A stretch of DNA of 64,000 bases from Closterium sp. Naga37s-1 (GCA_947471745.1 CANJKZ010000770.1:62001-126000); one strand, 5' to 3'; positions 33,201 to 43,600 are shown, counted from the stretch's first letter. Made by a program: numbers and translations. Notes: a model not told the origin generated them from the sequence alone.

Positions 33201-34941
33201 AGTAGTACGACACCGACTCGTCGAACGTGACGTCCTGAGAGGTCAGAACACGACGCGAGGTGGGGTGGTAGAACTGCCACCCGGGTGCGTCAGGAGGGAA
33301 GCCAAGGAAGACACAGGGAACGGCACGGGAGGACAGCTTGTCCGCGGTAGTATCGCGGACAAAAGCTCGAGATCCCCAGACACGAAACGCAGACGCATCG
33401 CCAACCTTCCCCGTCCACCGCAGAGTAGGTGTGGTCTCCGGCAAGGAGACACGAGGCTGAAGGTTGATTTGATGCGCCGCGTACTGAACCGCGAACGGCC
33501 ACAGAAAATGGGGGGCAGCCGCATGGATCATGGACGTACGAGCGACGTCCATGACCATGCCAATGCGGCGCTCAGCAATCCCATTTTGCTGCGGGGAGGC
33601 CGGAAGCGTGAACGTCTGGCGGATGCCCTCCAAACGACAGAAGGCTCTCAGGAGGTCGGAGGAAAACTCCCCGCCTCTGTCCGAGTGCAGACGCAGAACA
33701 GGAAGGTCTGAGCCGAAACTCTCACTGAGTTGGCGACGAGCACCGCGGATCCAGTCGATCAACACCTCAGGGACCTCACCCTTGCTGCACAAGGGGAAGA
33801 CTGTGGTGTAACGCGAGTAGTCGTCAACGACCAGGAGGAAGTAGCGCTCGTGACCCTGTCCACGGACGCGGGCTGGGCCCCACACGTCCATGTGAAGAGT
33901 CTGCAGAGGAGCCTCAGTCGGAGGAAACGAGGAGGAGTGAGGGGCGGCGCGCTGCCGGCCCTCGACACAAGGAACACAGGTGGGGGCAGGCCCCGGAGGA
34001 AGGGGAGGGAGGGACCTGGGTAGACCCGAGACAAGGGCACGGGAGGCCATACCTCGAAGACGAGGCAGGGAGGGGTGACCAAGGCGGTGGTGCCAAAGAA
34101 GAGTCTCCTGTGCCAAAGGGCGACACGAGCAGGGGGCAGACGCAGGACTAGACCTGGACGCGGCAGCAAACACCTGATTGGACGCAACTACCTGACCAGA
34201 TGCAGAGACCGGAGGAGGCGCAGTAGTCAGTGTGTACAGACTCGACCCTGGCCGACGGGTGAACGTGGCCAGGTGACGGCCCGTCCGAGAGCAAGTGCAG
34301 TGGGTCACACGCTGACCTCCAGGGGTGAACTGGTCAACCCACGCGTCCTGGAGGTCAGCTCCACTCACCAGGTTCGTAGAGAACGAGGGGAGGTGGAGTC
34401 CCGACAGCAAGCCCGACGGGGCCGCAGGACACGGTAGGACAGTGGAGGAGTGTGCAAGTACTGGGCCCCCTGAGGGGTCAGCAAGGGAGACCGCAACAAG
34501 CCGACTGAGCGGCGTGAGCGTGGTGCTGTCTCTAAAGAAAGAGCGCGAAGCACCAGAGTCAAGTGTGAAAGTGTGAAAGGACGCAGTAGGTGTAGTACCA
34601 GAGAGAGGAGACGTACCAACACCTGGAGCAGCAGACGCACTAGCACCTAGAGCAGCAGCCGCACAAGCGCCTGGAGCAGCAGACGCACTAGCACCTAGAG
34701 CAGCAGCCATAGTGCCCGGGTCGGGCGGGACACGCAGGTAACAGTCACCCTCAGTAATATCAGCAAGAGCATACATGGCAGCATCAGCAGCAGGGGCAGT
34801 AGAGGCGCCAGACGTGAGATCGAACAGTGAGAGGCCATCCTTGCTATCGCACTGAAGGAAAAGCTGCAGATCATCTAGCCAGACCTCAAAGTCAACAGCT
34901 CGACCCTCAGCATCAAAGGTAAGAACATTGAGACTAGCCAT
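30298..34941 (-). CDS. Copia polyprotein of element E, 1547 residues
   Basis: One open frame from ATG at 34941 to a stop at 30298. A compact gag N-terminus (MASLNVLTFDAEGRAVDF) is followed by aspartic protease (LDSGASRSFF, about residue 127), GAG-pre-integrase (LLWHHRLGHPSLP), integrase (LHMDVWGPARV about 350, HSDRGGEFSSDLL, QQNGIAERR), a Gly/Ala/Glu-rich linker with tandem repeats, reverse transcriptase (FKARYVARGFSQRQGVDFF; YVDDLVFA about 1221) and RNase H (HADASWVDD; SSSCEAEIYAG). It ends VPHLLTS. The polyprotein would make cDNA and integrate it. No knuckle of the type seen in B, C, D and F is evident. Confidence 0.9.
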   Translation of the reverse strand: MASLNVLTFDAEGRAVDFEVWLDDLQLFLQCDSKDGLSLFDLTSGASTAPAADAAMYALADITEGDCYLRVPPDPGTMAAALGASASAAPGACAAAALGASASAAPGVGTSPLSGTTPTASFHTFTLDSGASRSFFRDSTTLTPLSRLVAVSLADPSGGPVLAHSSTVLPCPAAPSGLLSGLHLPSFSTNLVSGADLQDAWVDQFTPGGQRVTHCTCSRTGRHLATFTRRPGSSLYTLTTAPPPVSASGQVVASNQVFAAASRSSPASAPCSCRPLAQETLLWHHRLGHPSLPRLRGMASRALVSGLPRSLPPLPPGPAPTCVPCVEGRQRAAPHSSSFPPTEAPLQTLHMDVWGPARVRGQGHERYFLLVVDDYSRYTTVFPLCSKGEVPEVLIDWIRGARRQLSESFGSDLPVLRLHSDRGGEFSSDLLRAFCRLEGIRQTFTLPASPQQNGIAERRIGMVMDVARTSMIHAAAPHFLWPFAVQYAAHQINLQPRVSLPETTPTLRWTGKVGDASAFRVWGSRAFVRDTTADKLSSRAVPCVFLGFPPDAPGWQFYHPTSRRVLTSQDVTFDESVSYYYLFPYRTASPPPPPLFLAPGTPLVDPLPPQGPAPSGVSQVDPAEPVEVAVDSGAARGAYPAGAGPGGAETGGAESGGAEPGGVAPEGTASGGAEPACAESRGALGVPSRREPISPQRLREWYSRRCRVAAGGAAGPGAAGGAGAAVGAAGAGAAGGAAGAGGATGATGGAGAAGGGAGAGAAGGAARTGDPEAEGTGSVSAVSRGAARPRPYYVPLLQQVLGSPPSPGPPPPSLSPPPVPSQSQLQPASPLPGPSPYSGPTRGLTERREPESRPVSPASRSTSPVRSVRAGRVSRPRLPPVPGTHSMTLRPSTAPQRVPLPSPPASSLPDGPDPESDSLRAASPTVTRFLATAVTDPLFEFSAASAFVAELVDFAAACRLDYAASLVAECASVCPPSVGGECALGMDVLEDRQEDLECFAAASPHLVSMLLAPEGDPDALDIPTPRSYAEAIEGPYSSQWQAAMDAEMASWKSTGTYVDEVPPPGANIVSGMWIFRVKRPPGSPPAFKARYVARGFSQRQGVDFFQTFSPTPKMTTLRVLLHVAAQRDYELHSLDFSTAFLQGSLHEEIWLRRPPGFTGSFPAGTQWSLRRPVYGLRQAPREWHDTLRTTLAALGFAPSTADPSLFLRTDATLPPFYVLVYVDDLVFATADTEALAHVKSELQKRHTCTDLGELTSYLGLRITRDRAQRTITLTQSHMVQQVLQRFGFTYSSPQSTPLPTGHSLSAPPSDESVEPSGPYPELVGCLMYLMTCTRPHLAYPLSLLARYVAPGRHRKVHWDAAKRVLRYLCSTSGMGLVLGGRARVVLTGHADASWVDDLATQRSSQGYTFSLGSGSVSWRSTRSSSVLSSSCEAEIYAGAMAAQELRWLTYLLTDLGEAPRSPPVLYVDNKAMLALCQEHRLEHRTKHIALRYFLARELQQRGQLRLVYLAFQANTADVFTKALQPCDHQRFCTVLGLVPTVPHLLTS

Positions 34942-36053
34942 GACAGGAGCAGCAGCAGGCTAACAGCAGCAGCAGCAGTGCAACTCGGCAGGGCAGGCTA
35001 GGCAGGGCGGCGCGGCTCAGCAGGGCGGCGCGGCTCGGCAGCGCGGCGCTCTTACCAGTGGCGAGGCCGGGGCAGGGCCGGGGTAGGGCCGGGGCCGGGC
35101 CGCAAAAGATCCGGGGCCGGGTTGGGCAGGGCTGCGACAGTGCAGGAGCAGGGCAGGGGCAGGGCCGAGGCAGAGCCGGGGCAGGGTCGGGGCAGGGGGC
35201 AGGGCCGGGGCAGGGCCGAGGCAGGGGGCAGGGCCGGGGCAGGGCCGGGGCAGGGCCAGGGCAGGGCCGGGGCAGGGCCGGGGCAGGGCCGGGGCAGGGT
35301 GCAGGGCCGGGGCAGGGCCGGGGCAGGGCCGGGGCAGGGCCTGGGCAGGGCTGGGGCAGGGTCGGAGCAGGGCCGGGACAGGGCCGGGGCGAGGCCGCGA
35401 CAGGGCCGGGGCGAGGCCGCGACAGGTCCGGGGCAGGGCCGGGGCCGGGCCGCGGCAGTGCAGGAGCAGGGCCGGGGCAGGGCCGAGACAGGGTCGGGGC
35501 GAGGGCCGGGGCAGAGCTGCGACAGGGCCGCAGCAGGGCCGGCTGGGCCTGACGGGGCCGCTAACGGGGCCTGATGGGGCCGTACGGGGCCTCTAACGGG
35601 GCCTGACGGGGCCGTACGGGGCCTGACGGGGCCGCAAACGGGGCCTGACGTGGCCTGACGGGGCCTTACGGGACCTAACGGGGCCTTAAACGGGGCCTGA
35701 CGGGGCCTTACGGGGCCTTAAACGGGGCCTGACGGGGCCTTACGGGGCCTTACGGGGCCTTAAACGGGGCCGTAAGCGGGGCCTTACGGGGCCTTACGGG
35801 GCCTTAAACGGGGCCGTAAACGGGTCCTTACGGGGCCTTACGGGGCCTTACGGGGCCTTACGGGGCCTTACGGGGCCTTACAGGGCCTTAAACGGGGCCG
35901 TAAACGGGGCCTTACGGGGCAGGAAACAGGGCCTTACAGGGCCTTACAAGGCCGGAGCTGGCTATAAGGGCAGGCGCAGGGGCCGCTACGGGCCTCGAAG
36001 GGCAGGTGCGACGCGCGCGTCGAGCAGGTAAGAAAGATTTCAGTGGTGGGCCC
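34942..36053 (-). repeat. GC-rich leader of element E
   Basis: Two arrays: about 35050-35530 with a 12-bp GGGGCAGGGCCG unit, and about 35550-35950 with a 10-bp CGGGGCCTTA unit and AAA-containing variants. TGGGCCC lies at 36047-36053, followed by an A-rich run and the primer site. Open frames on the plus strand here are by-products of 12-bp periodicity. Confidence 0.85.
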
Positions 36054-36087
36054 TTAAAAAAAAAAAATCGAAACTAGCTCTATACCA

Positions 36088-36219
36088 TGTGAGAGAATTG
36101 ACGAAAGAATGAATGAACTAGAAATGAGATGGGTACAAGTAGAAAACACATAAGTGTTGTACCCTCTAAGAACTACCCCACTACAGCCTAAATAGACTAT
36201 AGCAGATATAAGTTTGACA
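36088..36219 (-). repeat. 5' LTR of element E
   Basis: 132 bp; preceded on the plus strand by the primer-site complement (minus strand TGGTATAGAGC, a variant of the initiator-Met site). Confidence 0.92.
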
Positions 36220-36224
36220 GGGGC

Positions 36225-37055
36225 GACGTGGCCAATCGGGGTTGAGGGGCGCGGCTAGGGGCGACGGGGCCAGTGGGGCCGAGGGGCGCGGCTAGGGGCG
36301 ACGGGGCCAGTGGGGCCGAGGGGCGCGGGAAGGGGCGACCGGGCCAACAGGGCCAACGGGGCCGAAGGGGTGGGGGCGCAGCTAGGGCCGACGGGGCCAA
36401 CGGGGCCGAAGGGGGGGCGCGGCTAGGGGCAACTGGGCCAACTGGGCCGAAGGGGCGCGGCTAGGGGCGACGGGGCCAACGGGGCCTAGGGGCGCGGCTA
36501 GGGGCGACGGGGCCTACGGGGCCGAGTGGCGCGGCTAGGGGCGACTGGGTCGACGGGGCCAACGGGGCCTTTGGGCGCGGCTAGGGGCGACGGGGCCAAC
36601 GGGGCCTTGGGGCGCGGCTAGGGGCGACAAGGCCAACGGGGCCGAAGGGGCGCGGCTAGGGGCGACGGGGCCAACGGGGCCTAGGGGCGCGGCTAGGGGC
36701 GACGGGGCCAACGTGGCCGAGTGGCGCGACTAGGGGCGACGGGGCCAACGGGGCCGAAGGGCGCGCGGCTAGGGGCGACGGGGCCAACGGGGCCTTGGGG
36801 CGCGGCTAGGGGCGACGAGGCCAACGGGGCCGAAGGGGCGCGGCTAGGGGTGACGGGGCCAGCGAGGCCTTGGGGCGCGACTAGGGGCGACGAGGCAAAC
36901 GGGGCAGTAACGGGCCGGGGCCTAGGGGCCGTGAGCGACGGGGCCGAGGGGCCATGAGCGACGGGGCCTAGGGGCCGTGGGGTGGCGCGACGGGCCTAAG
37001 GGGCACGACGGGCCTAGGGGGGGGTACTAGAAGCGTAGCAGGTGGTGGGCCCAAG
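36225..37055 (-). repeat. GC-rich leader of element D, LTR-proximal part
   Basis: About 830 bp with units joining CGGGGCCAACGGGGCC and GGGGCGCGGCTAGGGGCGA. It is the continuation of the D leader beyond inserted E, shown by the shared GGGGC duplication. TGGGCCCA at 37046-37053. No gene. Confidence 0.82.
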
Positions 37056-37073
37056 AAACCTACTCTGATTCCA

Positions 37074-37209
37074 TGTCAAAGTTACAAAGTGAGAATGATG
37101 CATTAGGTGAAAGGGGGGAGGGAACAAGTAGAATGTCGAGAGAAATACAGTACCCCCTAAGGCTAAACCCACTACAGCCTAGAGAAATATAAACACATAT
37201 GTTTTGACA
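37074..37209 (-). repeat. 5' LTR of element D, A/B type
   Basis: 136 bp from TGTCAAAGTTAC to GTTTTGACA on the plus strand. Matches the LTR of B (10247-10379), including ATGATGCATTAGGTGAA. Directly followed by GAACTCACCACC, which is integrase sequence of F, so D (or its ancestor) inserted there. Confidence 0.88.
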
Positions 37210-39498
37210 GAACTCACCACCTCTGTCAGAGTGCAGACGCAGGACAGGAAGGTCCTGGCCAAACCGTTCGCGAAGCTGGAGACGGACTGTGCGGATCCAA
37301 GGGATCAAGACATCAACGACCTGACCCTTGCTGCGCAAGGGGAAGACCGTGGTGTACCGCGTGTAGTCGTCAACTACCAGCAAAAAGTAGCGGCTCTGTC
37401 CACTGACGCGGGCTGGGCCCCATACGTCCATGTGGAGAGTCTGCAGGGGAGCAGTCGTCGGGGGAAACGAGGAGGAGTGAGGAGCGGCGCGCTGCCGCCC
37501 CTCGACGCAAGGAAGGCAAGGCGGGGCAAGCGAGGGCGGCAGGGGAGGCAGAGACCTGGGTAGACCAGAGACAAGAAGACGAGAGTGCATGCCACGAAGG
37601 CGTGGCAGGGAGGGGTGACCCAGGCGGTGGTGCCACAGAAGAGTCTGGTGCGACAGGAGGCGACACGAGCAAGAGGCGGCTACCTGACCTGACGCAGACA
37701 CCTCAGCAGACGCAGCTACCTGAGAAGGCTCGGTAGCGAGTGTGTACAGACTCGACCCTGGCCGACGAGTGAACGTGGCCAGGTGACGCCCCGTCCATTT
37801 GCACGTGCAGATCGACACACGCTGACCCCCAGGAGTGGTGGTAGTGACCATCGCATCCTGAAGGGCAGCGGTACTCACCAAGTTCGTAGAGAACGAGGGG
37901 AGGTGAAGACCGGACAGTGAGCCGGACGGAACTGCCGGACACGGGAGGACAGTGGAGGAACGGGCCATGACCGGTCCCCCGGAGGGGTCAGCCAGTCTGA
38001 CCGGGACAGGTGCAGGACAAGGAGTGAGGGTGGTGCCGTCACGAAAGAAACAGCGCGAGGCGCCTGAGTCCTACGTGAAGGTGTGCAAGGCCTCAGCAGG
38101 CGCAGTACCAGAGAGAGTACCAGACTCACTAGCACCTAGAGCAGCAGCGGCTATACCTGGGTCAGGCGACACACACCGGTAACAGTCACCCTCAGCACTA
38201 ACAGACAACGCATATATAGCAGAAAGAATAGCATAAAAGTCTAGATCAAAGATAGCAATCCTAGACTTAAGCAGATCTGCCCAGCGAGGGAGCTCGATGT
38301 CGTCACCAAAATCAGCACGCCAAGCGTCGTCGAGGTGGGAGAAGTAGCGGTGCTGAGTGTGGAGTCGCCCGTGAGTCTGACCTGCACGGTCACCCGTGCG
38401 AATGACATACGGGCAACTACCCCCAGACGCCCCACGCAGAAACCACTCACGAAGCTGCTGGGGAGACGGGGTCTCGCTCCGACGCTGCTGCTGCTGACGC
38501 TGGCCACCCCCAGAACCGACACGCCGAGCGCCAGTCCCACCGCCACTAGTCCCACCGCCTCCACTGCCGCCACTCCCACCGCTGCCTCCACCACCGCCAC
38601 CAGAGCCCCCACTCCCGCCACCAGTCCCACCTCCGCCACCACCTCCACTGCTGCCCCCACCACCACTCCCGCTGCCACCTCCACCACCACCGCTGCCACC
38701 ACCACCACCCCGACCACCCTTGCCCTTGCTGCTGTGGTGCTTCGCACTAGCAGAAGCAGCCCCGACGTCCTCAGCAACAGAGACGTCTACAGCAGCTGCA
38801 GAGGCGTAGGATGGGGCAAGGGGGGAGGGGGAACACCCCTCAAAGAAGGGCGGGCGCGGAGTGCCACGAGCAGCACCTACAGCAACTGCACTAGTGTCAA
38901 CTGCGAGGAGATACTGCTCGAGGAGGTCAACAGTGAGGGAGGTGGGGTCAAGAGAGAGGAAGTGGTCCCTGACAGAGCAAAGAGAGTCAGGGAGGCGGGT
39001 GACTATAAAGTAGAGAGTGATGTACATCGGGGGCGGGTTCCTGTCAAGGAACTCAGCAGGAACGGTAGCGCGGTAGCGAGCGTCGCTAGCGCGAAGGTGG
39101 GAAACCAGGTCCTCGACTGTGGCAAAGGCTAACAGCTCGGGGAACAGGTAGGGCAGAAGTAGGCGGCCTAGAGCAGCAGTGGCAGGGGAGGAGCAGCGAG
39201 TGACTATAGCGTCGTACAGCGCCTGCGCTGTCCTTTGCTGTCCAAAGTGAGCGCATTCAGCTAATGGCAGGTGGTTGCGAATGGCTAAGCGGGCAGCAGC
39301 GTCGCGAGTAAGCCACTGTGAGCGAGTCGAACTGTCAGTTGTGGCGGGAGGGGCAGTAGCAGCGCCTGAAGCTAGGTCAAACAGCGAGACACTGTCCTTA
39401 GAATCGCTCAGTAGGTACAGCTGTGGGTCGTCTAGCCACGTGTCAAACTGAACCAGTCTACCCTCATGATCAAACGCGAGAACCCGAAGTGAAGCCAT
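37210..39498 (-). pseudogene. gag and 5' pol of element F
   Basis: Gag starts at 39498 (MASLRVLAFDHEGRLVQ) and is followed by a Gly/Ser-rich region of more than 60 residues. The extended Cys/His knuckle is near 38341-38412, protease near 38060-38080, GAG-pre-integrase near 37600-37650 and the first integrase acid (LHMDVWGP) near 37415-37440. Few breaks. Confidence 0.85.
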
Positions 39499-40504
39499 AG
39501 CTATGCAGCACGCAGGAGCAGCAGTAGCAGCTGTAGCAGCAGCAGAAGCAGTGACAGTGGGGCTAAGGAGCCGAGGGGGTAGGGGTCGACTGGGCCGGGT
39601 GCGCGGGCTAGGGGTCAACGGGGCCGGGCGCGGGCTAGGGACGGGGCCGGGCGCGGGGCTAGGGGCCGACGGGGCCGGGCACGGGCTAGGGGTCGACGGG
39701 GCCGGGCGCGGGGCTAAGGTTCGACAGGGGGCCGGGCGCGGGCTAGGGACGGGGCCGGGCGCGGGGCTAGGGGCCGACAGGGGGCCGGGCGCGGGCTAGG
39801 GACGGGGCCGGGCGCGGGCTAGGGGTCGACGTGGGGGCCGGGCGCGGGCTAGGGACGGGGCCGGGCGCGGGGCTAGGTGCCGACAGGGGGCTGGGCGCGG
39901 GCTAGGGACGGGGCCGGGCGCGGGCTAGGGGTCGACGTGGGGGGCCGGCCGCGGGCTAGGGGTCGCCATGAGGCCGGGCGCGGGCTAGAGGTCGACGTGG
40001 GGCCGGGCGCGGGCTACTGACGACGGGGGGGGCGGGCGTGGGCTAGGGACGACGTGGGGCCGGGCGCGGGCTAGGGACGGGGCTGGGCGCGGGCTAGGGG
40101 TCAACGTGGGGGCCGGGCGCGGGCTAGGGACGGGGCCGGGCGCGGGGCTAGGGGCCGACAGGGGGCCGGGCGCGGGCTAGGAATGGGGCCGGGCGCGAGC
40201 TAGGGGTCGACGTGGGGGGCCGGGCGCGGGCTAGGGGTCGCCGTGGGGCTTGGCGCGGGCTAGGGATGACGGGGGGGCCGGGCGCGGGATAGGGACGACG
40301 TGGGGCCGGGCGCGGGCTAGGGACGGGGCCGGGCGCGAGGCTAGGGTCGACGGGCCGGACGCGTACGCTAGGGGCGACGGGCCGGGCGCGCGTAGTCTTG
40401 GGGCGACGGGCCGGGCACGCAGGCTAGGGGCGACAGGCCGGGCGCGTAGGCTAGGGTCGACGAGCCTAGGGGCGACTCGAGGGTCGCTAAAGGCAGCGTA
40501 GTGG
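39499..40504 (-). repeat. GC-rich leader of element F
   Basis: About 1 kb of repeated GGGCCGGGCGCGGGCTAGGG and GGTCGACGTGGG units, the same unit type as in C but more copies. No gene supported. Confidence 0.83.
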
Positions 40505-40552
40505 TGGGCCCAATTTTTTTTTGGTCCTAGCGAAGGACCTGCTCTGAAACCA

Positions 40553-40684
40553 TGTCAAAAGAATGAACGAGAATGGATGAACTATGAAAGAGTTGGGTAC
40601 AAGTATTAACCCTAATTGGGTTGTACCCCTGATGGGCTACCCCACTATAGCCTACACAAATGTAAAAGCTATAATGTTCTGACA
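40553..40684 (-). repeat. 5' LTR of element F
   Basis: 132 bp from TGTCAAAAGAATG to GTTCTGACA. C/F/G type. The next bases (TGGAG) open the gag region of H. Confidence 0.88.
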
Positions 40685-43600
40685 TGGAGACCTACAAAGC
40701 AACGGATTATCTCTACATCGGCCAGCTGGAGGAGAACTTGACGACGCTAGAGATGACGGAGCATGAGACGGTGACGACCTATTGCAATCGTGCACAGATG
40801 ATTCTTGCTAATCTGAGGATGGCCGGCGTAAACTATTCGATGGTCTCGTATGTGACGCATGTCCTCAAAGGCCTTTCCGCTGAGTACAAGTACCTTCGAC
40901 GAATGCTCCAATCTCCAGAAAACTGCAAGACCCTCGACGAAAACACATAGACAAGCAAAATTATCGTGGAGGAGTGCACGATCGAGCTTGAAAAACGGAA
41001 GGAATCCCCTCTGCCAGTGATCAACTGGGCGTCGACAGGACAGCAGCAGCAGCAGCTGTAGCAGAAGCGTTGGTCTTCTTCGACATCCGGCGGTTCTACG
41101 GAGCAGAAGTCATCGAACAAAGAGCAGCAGAAGAAAGTAGGTCGACAGCCGAACAACAAGCGGAGCTCGAAGAAACCTTGCTGGGTCTGCGGAGAAATCA
41201 GACATTTTGCGTTTCAGTGCGAACAATGCGCCGACAGGAAGGACAACGCTCCTGCGCAAAAGGAGAGTTCGTCGAAGTCGGGAACAAAAAGGGCCCTTCT
41301 TACTCAATGGTGGGACCAGTTTTCGACTAGCTGCAGATGACCGAACTACTCATTTCGCTGAACGCAGAAGATGGTGAGGATTTTCAGGCAATTGCTGCAG
41401 CCGTCGAGGCTGATCCAACAGTTGTTCTTCTCGACAGCGGCTGCTCTCATCATCTATGGACGACGACGCATCCTTTGTCAAAATGCATGAAGGTGGCGAC
41501 ATTAAACATGTCTGCGGATTCAACGGGGCATTCCAAGCAGTGCGCGGTCACGGAACAATCGCTCTATACGGCGAAGCTAGAAAAGCAGATTCTGATCCCT
41601 GATGTGCTCTACGTACCTGGAATCCATGCGAATCTGTTGTCTGCTGGGCAGCTCAAGGACTGTGGGGAAAGGCTTAAGGATGAAGGTGAAGAGACCCTCC
41701 TTCTCTCTACCGATGGGACAGTCCTTGGACGCGCTACGCGCTCGTTGTCGAGGACAAGTGCTCAACACAGATCTCCAGGTGTGGCCGCTGCAGAAATCGG
41801 CAGAGGAGGCGATTGCTCTGCGAACCTTGGCGACGGATACACGGGCGAAGATGGATGTGTGGCATCCTCGACTTGCACATGCGGGCGTCGAAACAATCAA
41901 GCAAACGGCGACGCATGGTGCTGCGATAGGCTTGGATATCAACAAGTCAGCCAACCCTGATCTACCGTGTGTTTCTTGTGTGGGGGGGAAGCTTATTTGA
42001 CATAGTTTCCCTCAAGAGGGGAGTGAAGAGCAGAAGGTGCTGGGAGTAGTGCACATCGATCTTAGTAGGTCCTTCTGTTGTGCCAAAGCACTATAGTGGC
42101 ACGGACATCGCACTCCCATTCCGCCTACAAGCCTGCTCAGCTTCTGGAATTTTGTGGGGAGGTGCTTCAATATGGGTTCTTCAGACCCTCAAAGTTTCAG
42201 AATTTTTGAAGCAGTTTACAAGGCATGGCAACATTTTTAGTTTCAAGACTTATGGCATCCCGGAAGTGTGTGTTACTCTTTTTTGGTAACACCCGAGTTC
42301 ACCATTTCGGCTGCTGACTCATTTACCGAGCTCTGATTGGTCTGAAAATTGGTGTGGCAGTCCTTTGCCGTGTTGTGCAGATGGTCACCCAGTTTCATGA
42401 CAACCCAGCATCGGAGCAGCACGTGAGAGCTGTCGAAAGTTACTGTTCCGTAGTCATGGTGCACTGTTGGCAGCATTTCCCTTGCCACCCTTTCATTGTT
42501 GTCATGCCAATGGTGCAGGGACAGAGAATGAGACAAGAAGTACAGGTGGTCAAGTGGGACTGTACCACCCTCCTTTTGAGAAGTGTGGTCTTCCTGGAAG
42601 CAGCTTGCAAGAGGGTGCAAGTGGGAAGAAAAGCTGAATCATGGTTGGCTTGACTCACTATTGGTAGCCTTGAGTACAGCTCTGAACATCCAAGTGTGGT
42701 TGGCTTTGCTGACCTAGCTAGGACGTTTTCCATCCTTCTCTAGCCTTTCTCCCATAGGACTCAACCTTCTCTGAGTTCCCAGGATGGTCCCAACCCCTTA
42801 AGAGTCTCCTAGGCAATGTTGTACTTACCTCTTCCTGGCATCAATGAAACTACACGTTTTCAGACGAGCTTACGTTTTTGTTCACTGCGTAGCACATACA
42901 CCTGTGATGAAAGCAAGCAATATACCGTCGGAAAGCACACACCTGAAGCTAACTTTTATCCAAGTTTCAGCCTCGTATGTTATTGGAGCTCATCGTGACG
43001 GCGTTTTGAACAGAGGCGGTTTGAAGTCATCAGATTCTGCTTAGGCGGTTTCATGGGCATCCGCGACCCCTAAGTGGACTCTAGACTATAACACCTTCCG
43101 AGTTCCTGCGAAAGATGGCAGCCGCTACTTTCTTCTGCTTAAGGATCGAAAATCTCGCTACGTCTGGATCTACCCGATTGCGCAGAAAAGCGATGCTCTG
43201 CGTGTTTTCAAGAAGTGGCTTCCGCGTGCAGAGAGGCAATGTGAGGCTTCGCTGAAGGCTCTCCGCTCCGATCGAGGTGGCAAATTTTTGGGAAGTTCCT
43301 CAAAGAGAAAGGGATTGAGCACGACCTCACCTGCCCCTATACACCGCAGCAGAACGGGATGGCGGAACGTGAAATGCGGACTGTCGTCAAAGCAGTAAGG
43401 ACGATGCTTTTGCACATGGGATCTCCCCACCATTGGTGGCACCTTGCAGCTCTGCAAGCTGTTTGGGTGAGGAATCGTCTAGAACATTCCTCTAAGCCAT
43501 CAGGGGTGACTCCTTATGAGGTGCTCTTTGAAAAGAAGCCTGACCTTGGGATGGCTAGAGTTTGGGGGGTGTATGCTGCAGTACCTCATTCCAGAGAGTT

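Larger units (their letters stand above)
29938..36219 (-). mobile_element. Copia element E, young, inserted in the leader of D
   Basis: 6282-bp element with LTRs 29938-30069 and 36088-36219 and a 5-bp target duplication GGGGC (29933-29937 and 36220-36224). The LTRs differ at one of 132 positions by eye, so insertion is recent. Between them lie the 5' leader with GC-rich repeats, one long frame with a compact gag part, protease, integrase, reverse transcriptase and RNase H, the conserved 3' untranslated block and a polypurine tract. Gag start and linker are nearest to K, so E and K form a second subfamily. Pol looks whole; the gag part is much smaller than in relatives, so self-sufficiency is doubtful. 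Confidence 0.92.
22758..37209 (-). mobile_element. Copia element D, mosaic, with E inside its leader
   Basis: Antisense copia element. From the 5' end: LTR of the A/B type (37074-37209), primer site, TGGGCCCA (37046-37053), GC-rich leader split by element E, gag from 28859, zinc knuckle, protease, integrase, reverse transcriptase, RNase H, conserved 3' untranslated block, then an LTR of the C/F/G type (22758-22889). The two end LTRs belong to different subfamilies, so the block is a recombinant or composite. The flank to its left is the hAT-like gene; to its right it abuts the integrase region of F. Broken, around seven breaks. Confidence 0.78.
37210..40684 (-). mobile_element. Copia element F, 5' part
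   Basis: Antisense copia fossil: 5' LTR 40553-40684, primer site TGGTTTCAGAGC, hairpin and TGGGCCCA (40505-40512), GC-rich leader, gag from 39498, zinc knuckle, protease, GAG-pre-integrase and the first part of integrase up to 37210, where the LTR of D begins. Gag and LTR are of the C/G type. Its right flank is fossil H. Its 3' half is not identifiable as a separate piece. Broken. Confidence 0.85.

Noticed and set aside
35058-35574. Two long overlapping Gly/Arg/Ala-rich frames
   Set aside because: Both come from the 12-bp GGGGCAGGGCCG array in the leader of E; the periodicity keeps several frames open at once.
22758-40684. A single outer element F with both LTRs at 22758 and 40684
   Set aside because: The outer flanks (ACCAC and TGGAG) do not match as a target duplication and the two LTRs differ by about 10%, too much for a clean pair beside younger contents.
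42273-42653. Overlapping small open frames on both strands
   Set aside because: No recognisable domain, no codon or splice support; kept only as part of an unassigned block.
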